The notes under the pieces were generated by a model, which had not been told where the DNA came from, did no database searches, and saw nothing but the letters and a program-made list of their open reading frames with translations. A DNA stretch of 64,000 nt from NCBI GenBank assembly GCA_028285085.1, contig JANQQI010000027.1, positions 1 through 64,000 of the forward strand. Reading direction: 5' to 3'. This DNA comes from Saprospiraceae bacterium. GTDB taxonomy: Bacteria; Bacteroidota; Bacteroidia; Chitinophagales; Saprospiraceae. Below, piece by piece: positions 1 through 8,189 of the stretch (the first letter of the stretch is position 1; each line of letters begins with the position of its first letter). Made by a program: the position numbers and the translations under genes.

Positions 1-410
1 AACGCCTTGATAAAGCGCAAGCTGCCAAGGCGCGCTTCGCCGAAACGGGTGAGGTAGACTACGTCCCCGTCGTCAGCGAAACGGATACCGAAGCGGCAAT
101 GTACGGTCCCTGGGATTTTTACCTCAATCCTGAGCGCGGTGCTATCCCGGAATGGGACGGTCAGTTTGCTGTAATGGCTTGGGAAAAATGGTTGAATTTT
201 GATCCTATCGCTATGGCGCCGCAGGTCAAAAGTCCTACTTTGATTGTCCACAGTGAGGAAGCAGCCGTCCCGGATGGTGCAAAGCAATTCTACGGCCAGT
301 TGCAAGTCGAGAAATCATCTTACTGGACTGGCGGTCAACAATTCGATTTTTACGATGGCGATCGTGTTGATGAAGCGGTGCAGCAAGTTGTAAAATGGTT
401 TAAGCAATAA
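1..410 (+). CDS. Alpha/beta hydrolase, C-terminal part (cut by window edge)
   Basis: The reading frame is open from base 3 to the stop at 408-410, so only about 135 C-terminal residues are present. The stretch SPTLIVHSEEAAVPDGAKQF is the core strand and acidic-residue loop typical of dienelactone-hydrolase/FrsA-like alpha/beta hydrolases, and the end GGQQFDFYDG matches the family region that carries the catalytic histidine. At that place glutamine is seen where GxHFDFYD is usual as I recall it, so the enzyme may be altered or inactive. Nucleophile and N-terminus lie outside the window. Substrate cannot be told. A terminator hairpin follows directly. Confidence 0.7.
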   Translation, partial: RLDKAQAAKARFAETGEVDYVPVVSETDTEAAMYGPWDFYLNPERGAIPEWDGQFAVMAWEKWLNFDPIAMAPQVKSPTLIVHSEEAAVPDGAKQFYGQLQVEKSSYWTGGQQFDFYDGDRVDEAVQQVVKWFKQ

Positions 411-432
411 GCGGCAAAAAATAATTCGAAAG

Positions 433-465
433 GGGATACTGATGATCGTCGGTATCCCTTTTTTT
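433..465 (+). terminator. Rho-independent terminator after the hydrolase
   Basis: GGGATAC (433-439 with one extra G) pairs with GTATCCC (452-458) and is followed by seven T. It sits 23 bases after the hydrolase stop and just before the end of the oppositely oriented regulator gene. Confidence 0.8.
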
Positions 466-485
466 GTCATTTCCATTAAAGCGAA

Positions 486-1211
486 TTATTTCTTCCATAA
501 ACGCTTATTGACAACCTGCTCAATTACGGCGGAGCGATAATTACGACTAATGGGAATGCGATGGGATTGAATAATGATGTCATTATTGTCGATCGCCTCA
601 ATTTGTGAAATGGCGACAACGTAAGATTTGTGGACGCGAATGAAATGATTGGGGTTAAGTTTTTCGGCCACACTTTTTAAATATAGTAATGTGACGTGTT
701 TCCCTTTTTTAGTATAAATTGTCACATAGTTTTGCAGCGCCTGCACAAAAAGAATATCCTCGAAATAAATCTTTTCGTATTTGTGATCGCATTTAATGAA
801 ACAGTGATCCTGAGCACTTTCTATATTTTCAACAGAAGTGGACTGCTGTAACAATTGATGGTAATCTTTAGCTTTCGTAACGGCTTTAAAAAATCGATTA
901 AAAGTGATGGGTTTTAATAAATAATCTAAAACATTAAGTTGAAAACCTTCCAACGCATAACTTGGATAGGCCGTAGTAATAATAACGAGAGGAGGATTTG
1001 GGGTTATTTTTAAAAAATCAATCCCATTTATAATGGGCATTTGAATGTCAAGGAAGATCAAATCAATACTTTCTTCGCTCAGCAGTTGAGTCAGCTCCAC
1101 GGGATTATTACCGGTACCTACCAAGTCCAAGAAATCTACCTCGCGAATATAATTTGCGATGCATTCCCGGGCTAGGGGTTCGTCGTCGATCGTCGCACAG
1201 TTCAAAGGCAT
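486..1211 (-). CDS. LytTR-family response regulator
   Basis: A receiver domain (about residues 4-120; acidic pocket TIDDEP, phospho-acceptor Asp55 in FLDIQMP, lysine in LLKP) is joined to a LytTR DNA-binding domain (about 134-237; FVQALQNYVTIYTKKG, then HFIRVHKSYVV). This is the AlgR/AgrA/LytR type. The frame can be extended to a TTG at 1217, but the ATG at 1211 is preferred; it lies a few bases after the stop of the partner kinase gene, so the two are co-transcribed. It probably controls nearby genes by binding direct repeats; a candidate site lies at 2527-2553 upstream of the operon and of the divergent TonB receptor. Targets are inferred only. Confidence 0.9.
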   Translation of the reverse strand: MPLNCATIDDEPLARECIANYIREVDFLDLVGTGNNPVELTQLLSEESIDLIFLDIQMPIINGIDFLKITPNPPLVIITTAYPSYALEGFQLNVLDYLLKPITFNRFFKAVTKAKDYHQLLQQSTSVENIESAQDHCFIKCDHKYEKIYFEDILFVQALQNYVTIYTKKGKHVTLLYLKSVAEKLNPNHFIRVHKSYVVAISQIEAIDNNDIIIQSHRIPISRNYRSAVIEQVVNKRLWKK

Positions 1212-1217
1212 AGGCAA

Positions 1218-2390
1218 TTAATAAACGTGATTGTTAGTCAAAACGGCAGTATTGGATTTTACATCGGCGCGCAGCTGCAGCGCTAATCGAATGGAAAATT
1301 CCTGTTCCTTTTGTTGAATCGTTAGCTCATGCGCATTCGGATAAATTAAATCTAGTCGGCGCTGTACATTTTTTAAGCCAATGCCCCCGTAGGTTAAGAC
1401 CTCTTTAGTTTGGTGTTGCTCGGCAGGGGTGCTATTGGCTACTTCGTATTGCAATTCATGCCCACTAAAAGCGAGTCGAACGGAGATCCAGTTATCCCCT
1501 CGTTTGCTATGCGCAGCGTATTTAAAAGCATTTTCAATAAAAGGCATCAGGATAAATGGTGCAATCGTCAGTTGGCCACTTTTAGGAGACATGATGTCGA
1601 TATCGAGCCGCAAGTCATTTTCCTGCCGCAATTTTTCTAGCTCAATGAAGTTGTTTAGATAAGCTAATTCATGACTCAAGGGGATTTGGGCTTCGTTACA
1701 CTCGTAAAGTTGATAGCGCAATAAATCCGAAAATTTCGCCAAGGATTCAGAAGCCATTTTTGGGTTTTTGTGAATTAAAACAAAAATGGAATTAATGGTA
1801 TTAAATAAAAAATGTGGATTGAATTGAGATTTTAAAAATTTTAATTCCGTTTCTAGTTTTTCCTTTTCTAGTAATTGTTGATGTTGCCGTGCTTCCAACC
1901 AATTCTTGGTCAATTTAATACTCATGGCCAAGGTCATCGCTGCAATGGTAGAAGGAAAAGTATTGGTTTTGAAAAAATGAAAATATTGATCCGGTGCGAC
2001 TTTGTATAATTCTAAAAAGGTTTGGCTTGATAAATACGCACTTCCATAATAGCCGATTAGAATTAAGGCGGAAGTGCAAATGATCGTGGCCACTAATCCA
2101 ACCATATAGACAACATATTGCCCCTTTTCTAAAAAACGTGGAATGAGGTAATATAAATTGAAATAGACCCCGGCGGCTTGGAAAATAACGTAAAAAAGAA
2201 ATTTGAGTGAGTATGGAGAAAAGAAAATATTGTTTGCCGCTTCGACGGGATTCCCGGAGCTGAAAGCCCACCAGAAATAATGATACCCCATCCAAAAAAA
2301 GAGATGGTATATTTTGTATTTAAAAAACCAATGGTATGATGCTGTTGTATTTTGCAATTCCTGACCAATTATTTTAAACCCATTTACCAA
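1218..2390 (-). CDS. LytS/YehU-type sensor histidine kinase
   Basis: Four hydrophobic segments (about residues 28-42, 60-85, 93-116, 145-160) precede a short coiled coil and the His_kinase domain (PF06580 type) with QFNPHFLFNTIN, phospho-acceptor His193. An N box (FIENAFKYA) and a G box (YGGIGLKNVQRRL) of the ATPase domain follow. There is no large extracytoplasmic sensor domain, as is usual for this family, so the signal is sensed in or near the membrane. The only in-frame start before the first stop upstream is TTG at 2390; the next methionine lies inside the first membrane segment. It forms an operon with the LytTR regulator and is divergent from a TonB receptor. Confidence 0.9.
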   Translation of the reverse strand: MVNGFKIIGQELQNTTASYHWFFKYKIYHLFFWMGYHYFWWAFSSGNPVEAANNIFFSPYSLKFLFYVIFQAAGVYFNLYYLIPRFLEKGQYVVYMVGLVATIICTSALILIGYYGSAYLSSQTFLELYKVAPDQYFHFFKTNTFPSTIAAMTLAMSIKLTKNWLEARQHQQLLEKEKLETELKFLKSQFNPHFLFNTINSIFVLIHKNPKMASESLAKFSDLLRYQLYECNEAQIPLSHELAYLNNFIELEKLRQENDLRLDIDIMSPKSGQLTIAPFILMPFIENAFKYAAHSKRGDNWISVRLAFSGHELQYEVANSTPAEQHQTKEVLTYGGIGLKNVQRRLDLIYPNAHELTIQQKEQEFSIRLALQLRADVKSNTAVLTNNHVY

Positions 2391-2526
2391 GCGTGTACTA
2401 AATCCTTAGAGGCAGAGAATCGTCATCTCCTGAAGCCACTTTTGATCTATCAGTCTTTCTCATTTCCTGCTCATCTTTCGAGGCCTCTATTCACTAGTTT
2501 CATCAATACCACTGAGGATAATCCAT

Positions 2527-2553
2527 TCAAATTAATCAAATTCCTCAAATTAA
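2527..2553. promoter_or_regulatory. Three phased 9-bp direct repeats (candidate operator)
   Basis: TCAAATTAA, TCAAATTCC and TCAAATTAA follow each other without gaps at 2527, 2536 and 2545. They lie in the 0.4-kb gap (2391-2797) between the divergent LytS/LytTR operon and the TonB receptor, 137 bp from the kinase start. LytTR proteins bind direct repeats of about 9 bp, normally with a longer centre-to-centre distance than here, so recognition by the neighbouring regulator is a guess. The rest of the gap holds no gene that I can support. Confidence 0.4.
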
Positions 2554-2797
2554 TAAGCCAAGGCATGTGAAATGCAGGATTTCCTTGACAACCGGTAGCT
2601 ATTCCGTGCTAAGCTGTAAAATGATATTGAATAAGCGATAGATTGTCCACCGACTCATTAAAAATGCCATTCAGCACTGTTCTCTTACCACTGATCATAT
2701 TGTCGGGTTTGCGCTCCGAATTTCTATTTCTTTTGTACTGCACTTGCGTCGTGAAATGTCGCAAACCACTTTTTTAACTACCAAAATCAATCTTCCG

Positions 2798-5266
2798 ATG
2801 TGCAGCAATAGATTATTTTTTCAGCTACTGCTCCAACTTTGTTTAGCGATTAGTTGCCTTCCATATTTGCAGGCCCAAATCAAAGGCACCGTGCTGGATG
2901 ACACCTCGGCGCCTTTAGCCTTTGTGAACGTTTTGCTTTTGCATCCATCTGATTCCAGCCTCGTCGCGGGGGCACTAACGGACGATGCTGGCCAGTTTCA
3001 GCTCGACACCAAGTCCAGTGGAGAATATCTGCTCGGCCTGCGTGCCATTGGCTACCAAAGCTGGTATTCTACGCCTTTCAATTGGTCTGGAGATGACGGC
3101 CTCAAAGATTTTGGTGCTATCCAATTATCTGCTGGCGCTATCGAATTGGAAGGCCTTGAAGTACGCGCCACCAAAAGTTTGTTTCAGCAGCAGATGGAGG
3201 GCACGGTCATTAATGTGCAAAGTAGCGTCATGAATCGTGGAAACTCCGTGCTGCAAGTTTTAGAACGCTCGCCGGGCGTCTTCATTGATCAACGCAACGC
3301 CAATATTTCGCTCAATGGCCAAAGCGGCGTGCAGGTCATGATCAATGGCAAACTACTGCGCTTGCCACCCGCAGAAGTGATCGGGATGCTGAATGGGATG
3401 AGTGCTGATAATATTGATAAGATTGAATTATTGACAACGCCCTCGGCGCGTTATGATGTGGATGGTAGCGCCGGGATGATCAATATCGTTTTGAAAAAGA
3501 ATACGGCGCAAGGGACGAATGGCTCCATGTCCATGAGCGGTGGTCACGGTTGGGGACCAAAAGCGGCGGGCAGCCTCAATTTTAATCATCGCCGTAATCA
3601 GTTGAATATTCACGGTAGTTATGCCTACGCTTACGATGATACATTTTATGATTTTTCGGCGATTGGGTCGGAGATTGTTCCAGTGCTGGGTGGAAACGTT
3701 GATTTTGATTTTTCTAATAAAACGGATCAACTTATTCGCAGTCACAATGCCACTCTTGGGTTGGAAAACAGCTTTGCAAACGATCTAACGATTGGTGGTA
3801 GTCTGAGTTGGCAAGGCTCACGTAATGAGTCCACTATCGAAAACCTGACGCAATACGATATTGAACCAGATTCGTTTTTGCGAGCGGAGATTGGGATTAA
3901 TACCGATAATCGTTGGCAGAATACCATCGCCTCCCTTTTTATTGAAAAAAAACTAGGCAAAAGTGGGCAATTGAATATCAATACCGATTATCTCTATTAT
4001 CACAACGAAAATCCCAGTCAGGCACTGAGCCTCTTTTTCGACCGTAAGGATCAGCAAGTTTTTCCCGAGGGAAGCATTTATGCTAATGACATTCGTGGAA
4101 GCAATAATACCAATATGCATATCGGTGTGGTCCAGGTCGATTATACTCAGGATGTACGATCTTGGTTACGCTTGGAAACAGGATTAAAAGGGACATATTC
4201 TGAAACGACGAATATTGGACAACTCGAACGCCGTGAGGGTGAAAACTGGGTGCCGGATACTCGGACGACTACGACTATTGATGTCCGTGAAAAGATTGGC
4301 GCTGCTTATGCTCTGTTACAAATGCAGTTTGATCCTAAAACCAGCATGAATTTGGGCGTACGCTATGCCTTTTGGGATCAGGAATTTAGTGCTGCTAATT
4401 TGGATCGTCGCCTTGGGCAGTTTTTTCCATCGATCTTCCTTTCCCGTGAGTTATCACCCGACAATCAACTCCGTTTAGCCTATACCAAGCGCATCACTCG
4501 ACCGGATTATAATGACTTAGCATCTTATCTGGTGTATAATGGTCCGATTTCGGTATTTACCGGCAACTCCCAACTGCAACCGACGATCACGAATACGCTG
4601 AAACTCAGTTGGCAGCACCAAGTATACAACTTCGCAATTCAACTGCAGGAAGAAACATTGCCTATTGCTCGCTATCAAATTGTGGAAAACAGTAATAGTA
4701 ATCTAGTAATCGTCGCGCCGCAAAATGTGAATTATCAGCGTAGCCTGAATTTCCAAACCAACATCCCAGTAACTTTAAATAAGTGGTGGTCCGTAAATCT
4801 AGGTGGCATGATGGGCTGGCGCCAGTTTGAGGTTAGCTACACCCAAGTGCCGAAAAAGCATACATATTTCGCCGGAAACTTATACGGTAATCAGACCATT
4901 ACCCTACCCGGAGGCTGGTCCTTTGAAGTGTCGGGCTGGTACAATACCGGGCATTATAATGGCTCAGTACGCCTGGAAGGTTTTGGAATGCTCAACGCTG
5001 GCCTCAAGAAACAACTATCGGGTGACAGAGGCAGTTTTCAATTGACTTTGACGGATATACTACGCTCGATGGAAGTGATTTCTTACTACGGTGATTTAAC
5101 TAAAGAAGCTTTCAATGCGGTATCTCGGGTGCATTATCACGCTGAATCGGCTAACGCCAGAATTTTACGATTATCCTATTTTCGCAGTTTTGGCAATCGA
5201 AAACTCAAAAAATCGAAACAACGCCAATCGGGAGCTTCCGAAGAGCGCTCGCGGGTGCGTCAATAA
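2798..5266 (+). CDS. TonB-dependent receptor-like outer-membrane beta-barrel protein
   Basis: Signal peptide (FFQLLLQLCLAISCLPYLQA), then a carboxypeptidase-regulatory-like Ig fold (IKGTVLDDTSAPLAFVNVLL), a plug-like domain (SVLQVLERSPGVFID ... GNGMSADNI-type loop, IELLTTPSARYDVDGSAGMI), and a long barrel of the OMP_b-brl_3 type. The order is that of small Bacteroidota receptors that resemble SusC but lack its linked SusD; no SusD partner is present here. The protein ends with a basic, polar tail instead of the usual final aromatic strand residue. In-frame starts exist at TTG 2744 and ATG 2756; ATG 2798 gives the most normal signal peptide. Imported substrate unknown. It is divergent from the LytTR system, which may regulate it. 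Confidence 0.85.
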   Translation: MCSNRLFFQLLLQLCLAISCLPYLQAQIKGTVLDDTSAPLAFVNVLLLHPSDSSLVAGALTDDAGQFQLDTKSSGEYLLGLRAIGYQSWYSTPFNWSGDDGLKDFGAIQLSAGAIELEGLEVRATKSLFQQQMEGTVINVQSSVMNRGNSVLQVLERSPGVFIDQRNANISLNGQSGVQVMINGKLLRLPPAEVIGMLNGMSADNIDKIELLTTPSARYDVDGSAGMINIVLKKNTAQGTNGSMSMSGGHGWGPKAAGSLNFNHRRNQLNIHGSYAYAYDDTFYDFSAIGSEIVPVLGGNVDFDFSNKTDQLIRSHNATLGLENSFANDLTIGGSLSWQGSRNESTIENLTQYDIEPDSFLRAEIGINTDNRWQNTIASLFIEKKLGKSGQLNINTDYLYYHNENPSQALSLFFDRKDQQVFPEGSIYANDIRGSNNTNMHIGVVQVDYTQDVRSWLRLETGLKGTYSETTNIGQLERREGENWVPDTRTTTTIDVREKIGAAYALLQMQFDPKTSMNLGVRYAFWDQEFSAANLDRRLGQFFPSIFLSRELSPDNQLRLAYTKRITRPDYNDLASYLVYNGPISVFTGNSQLQPTITNTLKLSWQHQVYNFAIQLQEETLPIARYQIVENSNSNLVIVAPQNVNYQRSLNFQTNIPVTLNKWWSVNLGGMMGWRQFEVSYTQVPKKHTYFAGNLYGNQTITLPGGWSFEVSGWYNTGHYNGSVRLEGFGMLNAGLKKQLSGDRGSFQLTLTDILRSMEVISYYGDLTKEAFNAVSRVHYHAESANARILRLSYFRSFGNRKLKKSKQRQSGASEERSRVRQ

Positions 5267-5324
5267 ATCCTGTGGGGAACTTCGTCATCGCTTCGCCCGT
5301 TAAACGGACAAAAGCAACCTTCAG

Positions 5325-5870
5325 ATGAAGTTACCCTTTCCCGATATCAAAACCGAGCGGCTTTGGCTCCGCCAATTTACGCTCGATGACCTCGATCACG
5401 TTTTTGAGGGACTATCACACCCTGACGTTATTAAATACTACGGGGTAAGTTACACTACCCGCGAGGCGACCAAGGCGCAACTACAATGGTTTGCCGACCT
5501 GGAATCGCAAGGTACCGGTCTGTGGTGGGCCATTAGCTCGTTGGATGGCCGTCTCTTCTACGGTGGTGGTGGACTCAATGACTTGAATCGTGACCATCGC
5601 AAAGCGGAAATTGGATTTTGGTTATTGCCCGCGTATTGGGGGCAGGGGATCATGAAAGAGGCGATGCCTTTGATTGTCAATTATGCTTTTGAACATCTAA
5701 ACCTCCACCGAATAGAGGGATTTGTGGAAAGTAATAATGAAAATTGCAAACGAGCCCTCGCCAAAGTTAATTTCACTTACGAAGGCACCATGCGTGACTG
5801 TGAGATCAAAGATAACCGTTTCGTCAGTCTGGATATCTACGCCCGATTGGATGAAAAACGCCCTACTTAA
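5325..5870 (+). CDS. GNAT N-acetyltransferase, RimJ/RimL type
   Basis: The N-terminus (TERLWLRQFTLDDLDHVFEG) is the classical RimJ/RimL-like opening. Acetyl-CoA-binding motif A is at about residues 94-113 (AEIGFWLLPAYWGQGIMKEA) and motif B at 138-154 (NENCKRALAKVNF). Length (181 residues) is normal for the family. Such enzymes acetylate ribosomal-protein N-termini, amino groups of antibiotics or small molecules; the substrate is not visible. It starts at an ATG 59 bases after the receptor gene and could share its transcript. Confidence 0.85.
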   Translation: MKLPFPDIKTERLWLRQFTLDDLDHVFEGLSHPDVIKYYGVSYTTREATKAQLQWFADLESQGTGLWWAISSLDGRLFYGGGGLNDLNRDHRKAEIGFWLLPAYWGQGIMKEAMPLIVNYAFEHLNLHRIEGFVESNNENCKRALAKVNFTYEGTMRDCEIKDNRFVSLDIYARLDEKRPT

Positions 5871-6037
5871 TAGTTATTACTACAAAGTCTTTCCAGCACA
5901 AGAATTTAGGCTGTATCTACCTTAGCCAAATCCAAAACCTTGTTCACGACTGACACCGGTGATTAGAATGATTTGTGCTATCTTTTCCATGATTTTAAAT
6001 CGCTATACTGACAGAAGCATCTATTCAAATTCTCATC

Positions 6038-6862
6038 ATGGCTATAGTAAATATTCAAAATCTAGCACATACTAGTCTCCCCGAAATTGTTGATTGCCTG
6101 CTGGAAGCTTTCACGGGCTATTTCGTGCCCATGCCCAAGGAAGTGGCCTTTTGGGAGAACCGCTTTCGTTCTGCACGGGTGGATTATGCGCATTCTTACG
6201 GCGCCTTCGTCGGGGAGCGCCTTGTGGGGTTTATCATTCACGGGATCGACCGGCACGAGGGGAAGTTAACGGCTTTTAATTCGGGCACGGGAGTAATACC
6301 TGATTTTCGCGGGCAGCAATTAGTCGATCGAATGTACGCTGCGGCTCTGCCGGCTCTGCGGACTGCGGGAATTGAGCAATGCTTGTTGGAAGTGATTCAG
6401 GCCAACGATCGAGCGATTCGAGTTTACGAGCGAATTGGTTTTCATCAACTACGCCGCCTGCGTTGCTTCAAAGGACCACTCAAGATTTCCGATATTAAGG
6501 TGGAGGTACAAGAAGTGGATACAATGGATTTGTTGGCAAAACCGAATCCGCAGCACCATTTTTATTCCTGGGATAATATGAATCAAGCGGTAGAATTGGC
6601 GGCAGCGATTTACAAAAGCTATGCAGTAACACAAGATCAACAGCCGATAGGTTATTTTATCGTTAATCCCAAGATTGGCTACCTTGCTCAATTAGAGGCG
6701 ACCGATGGCAACTGGCCGGCGCTCTTGGCGGGCATTCACCAAATTGCCCCGGCGATCCGGATTAATAATGTCGATGCGCGCCGGGAAAGGATGGTGCAAC
6801 AACTCTTGGCCGCCGGCCTCGATAACTCCATTGATCAGTATGAAATGCTGATGGCGATTTAA
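6038..6862 (+). CDS. GNAT N-acetyltransferase with a second, degenerate half
   Basis: The N-terminal half (residues 1-145) is a GNAT fold: GAFVGERLVGFIIHG strand pair, motif A region GTGVIPDFRGQQLVDRM (residues 83-99) and NDRAIRVYERIGF (123-135). The C-terminal half (about 150-274; IGYFIVNPKIGYLAQLEA, then QLLAAGLDNSIDQYEML) looks like a second GNAT-like module that lacks the CoA-binding signature. Two-module GNATs of this size are common in Bacteroidota, the second module often structural. Substrate unknown. The following methyltransferase begins six bases downstream, so they are probably translated from one message. Confidence 0.8.
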   Translation: MAIVNIQNLAHTSLPEIVDCLLEAFTGYFVPMPKEVAFWENRFRSARVDYAHSYGAFVGERLVGFIIHGIDRHEGKLTAFNSGTGVIPDFRGQQLVDRMYAAALPALRTAGIEQCLLEVIQANDRAIRVYERIGFHQLRRLRCFKGPLKISDIKVEVQEVDTMDLLAKPNPQHHFYSWDNMNQAVELAAAIYKSYAVTQDQQPIGYFIVNPKIGYLAQLEATDGNWPALLAGIHQIAPAIRINNVDARRERMVQQLLAAGLDNSIDQYEMLMAI

Positions 6863-6867
6863 TATTA

Positions 6868-7485
6868 TTGGGTTTGAAAAAAATAGCAGGAACAAGGGGG
6901 TACGCTGAAACCATCCCAAAGTTTATCGAAGGGACAATGGCGATTGACTTCCAAACTTTGCATCGTGATTTCCTACCGTTTATTCCCCGAGTTCCAAGTC
7001 ATATCTTGGATGTTGGAGCGGGAATTGGAAGAGACGCCTTCGAGTTTTGGAAAATGGGACACACTGTAGTTGCCGTTGAGCCCTTGCTAGAGTTCAGAAC
7101 GACTGGAAAAGATTTATACCAATCTTCAACCATAGAATGGTGGGATGATGCGTTGCCGACTCTGGAAAAATTGGATAATTATCTGGATACATTTGATTTC
7201 ACTTTGGCTTCTGGGGTATGGCACCATCTTAATTTAAAGGAGCAAACTATTGCGATGCAAAGAATCTCAGAATTGTTAAATCCGGGAGGTCTATTTGCAC
7301 TTTCATTGCGCAATGGCCCTGCGGGCGCTGGAAAACACATCTTCCCGACGGAGCTCCGGCAAGTTGAAATATCAGCAAAGCGTAATGGCTTAATTCCTAT
7401 TTTCAACTCAAAGAACCAACCCAGCCTAATGCCAAATAAGCCACAAGTGATTTGGGATAAATTGGTCTTGAAAAAAATGGAGTAG
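6868..7485 (+). CDS. Class I SAM-dependent methyltransferase
   Basis: Motif I is HILDVGAGIGRDAFEF (residues 45-60), followed by VVAVEP (acidic end of strand 2) and DFTLASGVWHHL plus LNPGGLFALSLRNG (motifs for strands 4 and 5). The Rossmann core is complete but the protein is short (205 residues), without an obvious substrate-recognition domain. The frame opens with TTG at 6868 or 6874; the first ATG (6937) would remove the GYAETIPKFIEG segment which, as I recall, is conserved in related proteins, so a TTG start is preferred. Methyl acceptor unknown. Confidence 0.75.
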   Translation: MGLKKIAGTRGYAETIPKFIEGTMAIDFQTLHRDFLPFIPRVPSHILDVGAGIGRDAFEFWKMGHTVVAVEPLLEFRTTGKDLYQSSTIEWWDDALPTLEKLDNYLDTFDFTLASGVWHHLNLKEQTIAMQRISELLNPGGLFALSLRNGPAGAGKHIFPTELRQVEISAKRNGLIPIFNSKNQPSLMPNKPQVIWDKLVLKKME

Positions 7486-7498
7486 AAAGACTAAAGCT

Positions 7499-8164
7499 TT
7501 AAAACCACTTCCGTTGATGCACCAATTGAATGACCTGAGCGCGATTGCTAACGTGAAGCTTTTCGTAAATATTTGACACGTGTTTTTTTACGGTCAAGGG
7601 AGAGATGAAAAGGGCTTCGGCAATCTGGCGGTATTTCATCCCATTAACTAAGTATTTCAAAATCTCGATTTCTCGTTTACTCAGATCGGTCGCTTGATCG
7701 ATAGAAGGGGAATTGGTCGGACGAGGTTGCTCCTTGCCGATGAGCATGTTCATGGCTTTGCGCGCAATCGCCGGACTCATGGGGATACCGTTATATTCAT
7801 ACACATTTTTGATCGCATCAACTAGGTTGAGCTGGCTATCTTCTTTGAGCAGATAGCCGTTGGCTCCTACCTTGATCGCATCAAAGATTTTGTTATTATC
7901 CTCAAAGATGGTCAGCACCACGTATTTGATGCCCGGAAAACGTACACTGGCGTAGCTGATGGTTTCAATACCGTTGAGTCTAGGCATTTCCAGATCCATC
8001 AAGACCACGTCGGGGAGGGGAGCGGCGGATTTGCATTGCTCCAGAAAATCCTGCCCGTCGCGTGCTTCCATAATAAGTTCGATCTCCGGGTGATCGTACA
8101 GCTTTTCGATCACTGTGCGCCGATTGACTTGCTGATCGTCTACGATACCGACTTTGATTTTCAT
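7499..8164 (-). CDS. NarL/FixJ-type response regulator
   Basis: Receiver domain (residues 3-120; Asp9/Asp10 pocket, phospho-acceptor Asp57 in VVLMDLEMP, Lys in LLKED) linked to a LuxR-type helix-turn-helix at the C-terminus (LSKREIEILKYLVNGM ... ISPLTVKKHVSNIYEKL). The frame extends to 8239, inside the upstream kinase gene, but the ATG at 8164 starts exactly at MKIKVGIVDDQ, the normal receiver N-terminus, 25 bases after the kinase stop. It is clearly the partner of the upstream HisKA_3 kinase, whose family pairs with NarL-type regulators. Confidence 0.9.
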   Translation of the reverse strand: MKIKVGIVDDQQVNRRTVIEKLYDHPEIELIMEARDGQDFLEQCKSAAPLPDVVLMDLEMPRLNGIETISYASVRFPGIKYVVLTIFEDNNKIFDAIKVGANGYLLKEDSQLNLVDAIKNVYEYNGIPMSPAIARKAMNMLIGKEQPRPTNSPSIDQATDLSKREIEILKYLVNGMKYRQIAEALFISPLTVKKHVSNIYEKLHVSNRAQVIQLVHQRKWF

Positions 8165-8189
8165 GTTAAATGATGATTTTAAAATGCAT

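Noticed and set aside
2352..2570. 72-codon frame between the kinase and receptor genes
   Set aside because: Starts inside the kinase gene on the other strand, no domain, and contains the 9-bp iterons; treated as intergenic.
5325..7485. GNAT, GNAT and methyltransferase genes as a toxin-antitoxin or antibiotic island
   Set aside because: No partner antitoxin, no mobility genes and no shift in base composition; they look like ordinary housekeeping or accessory enzymes.
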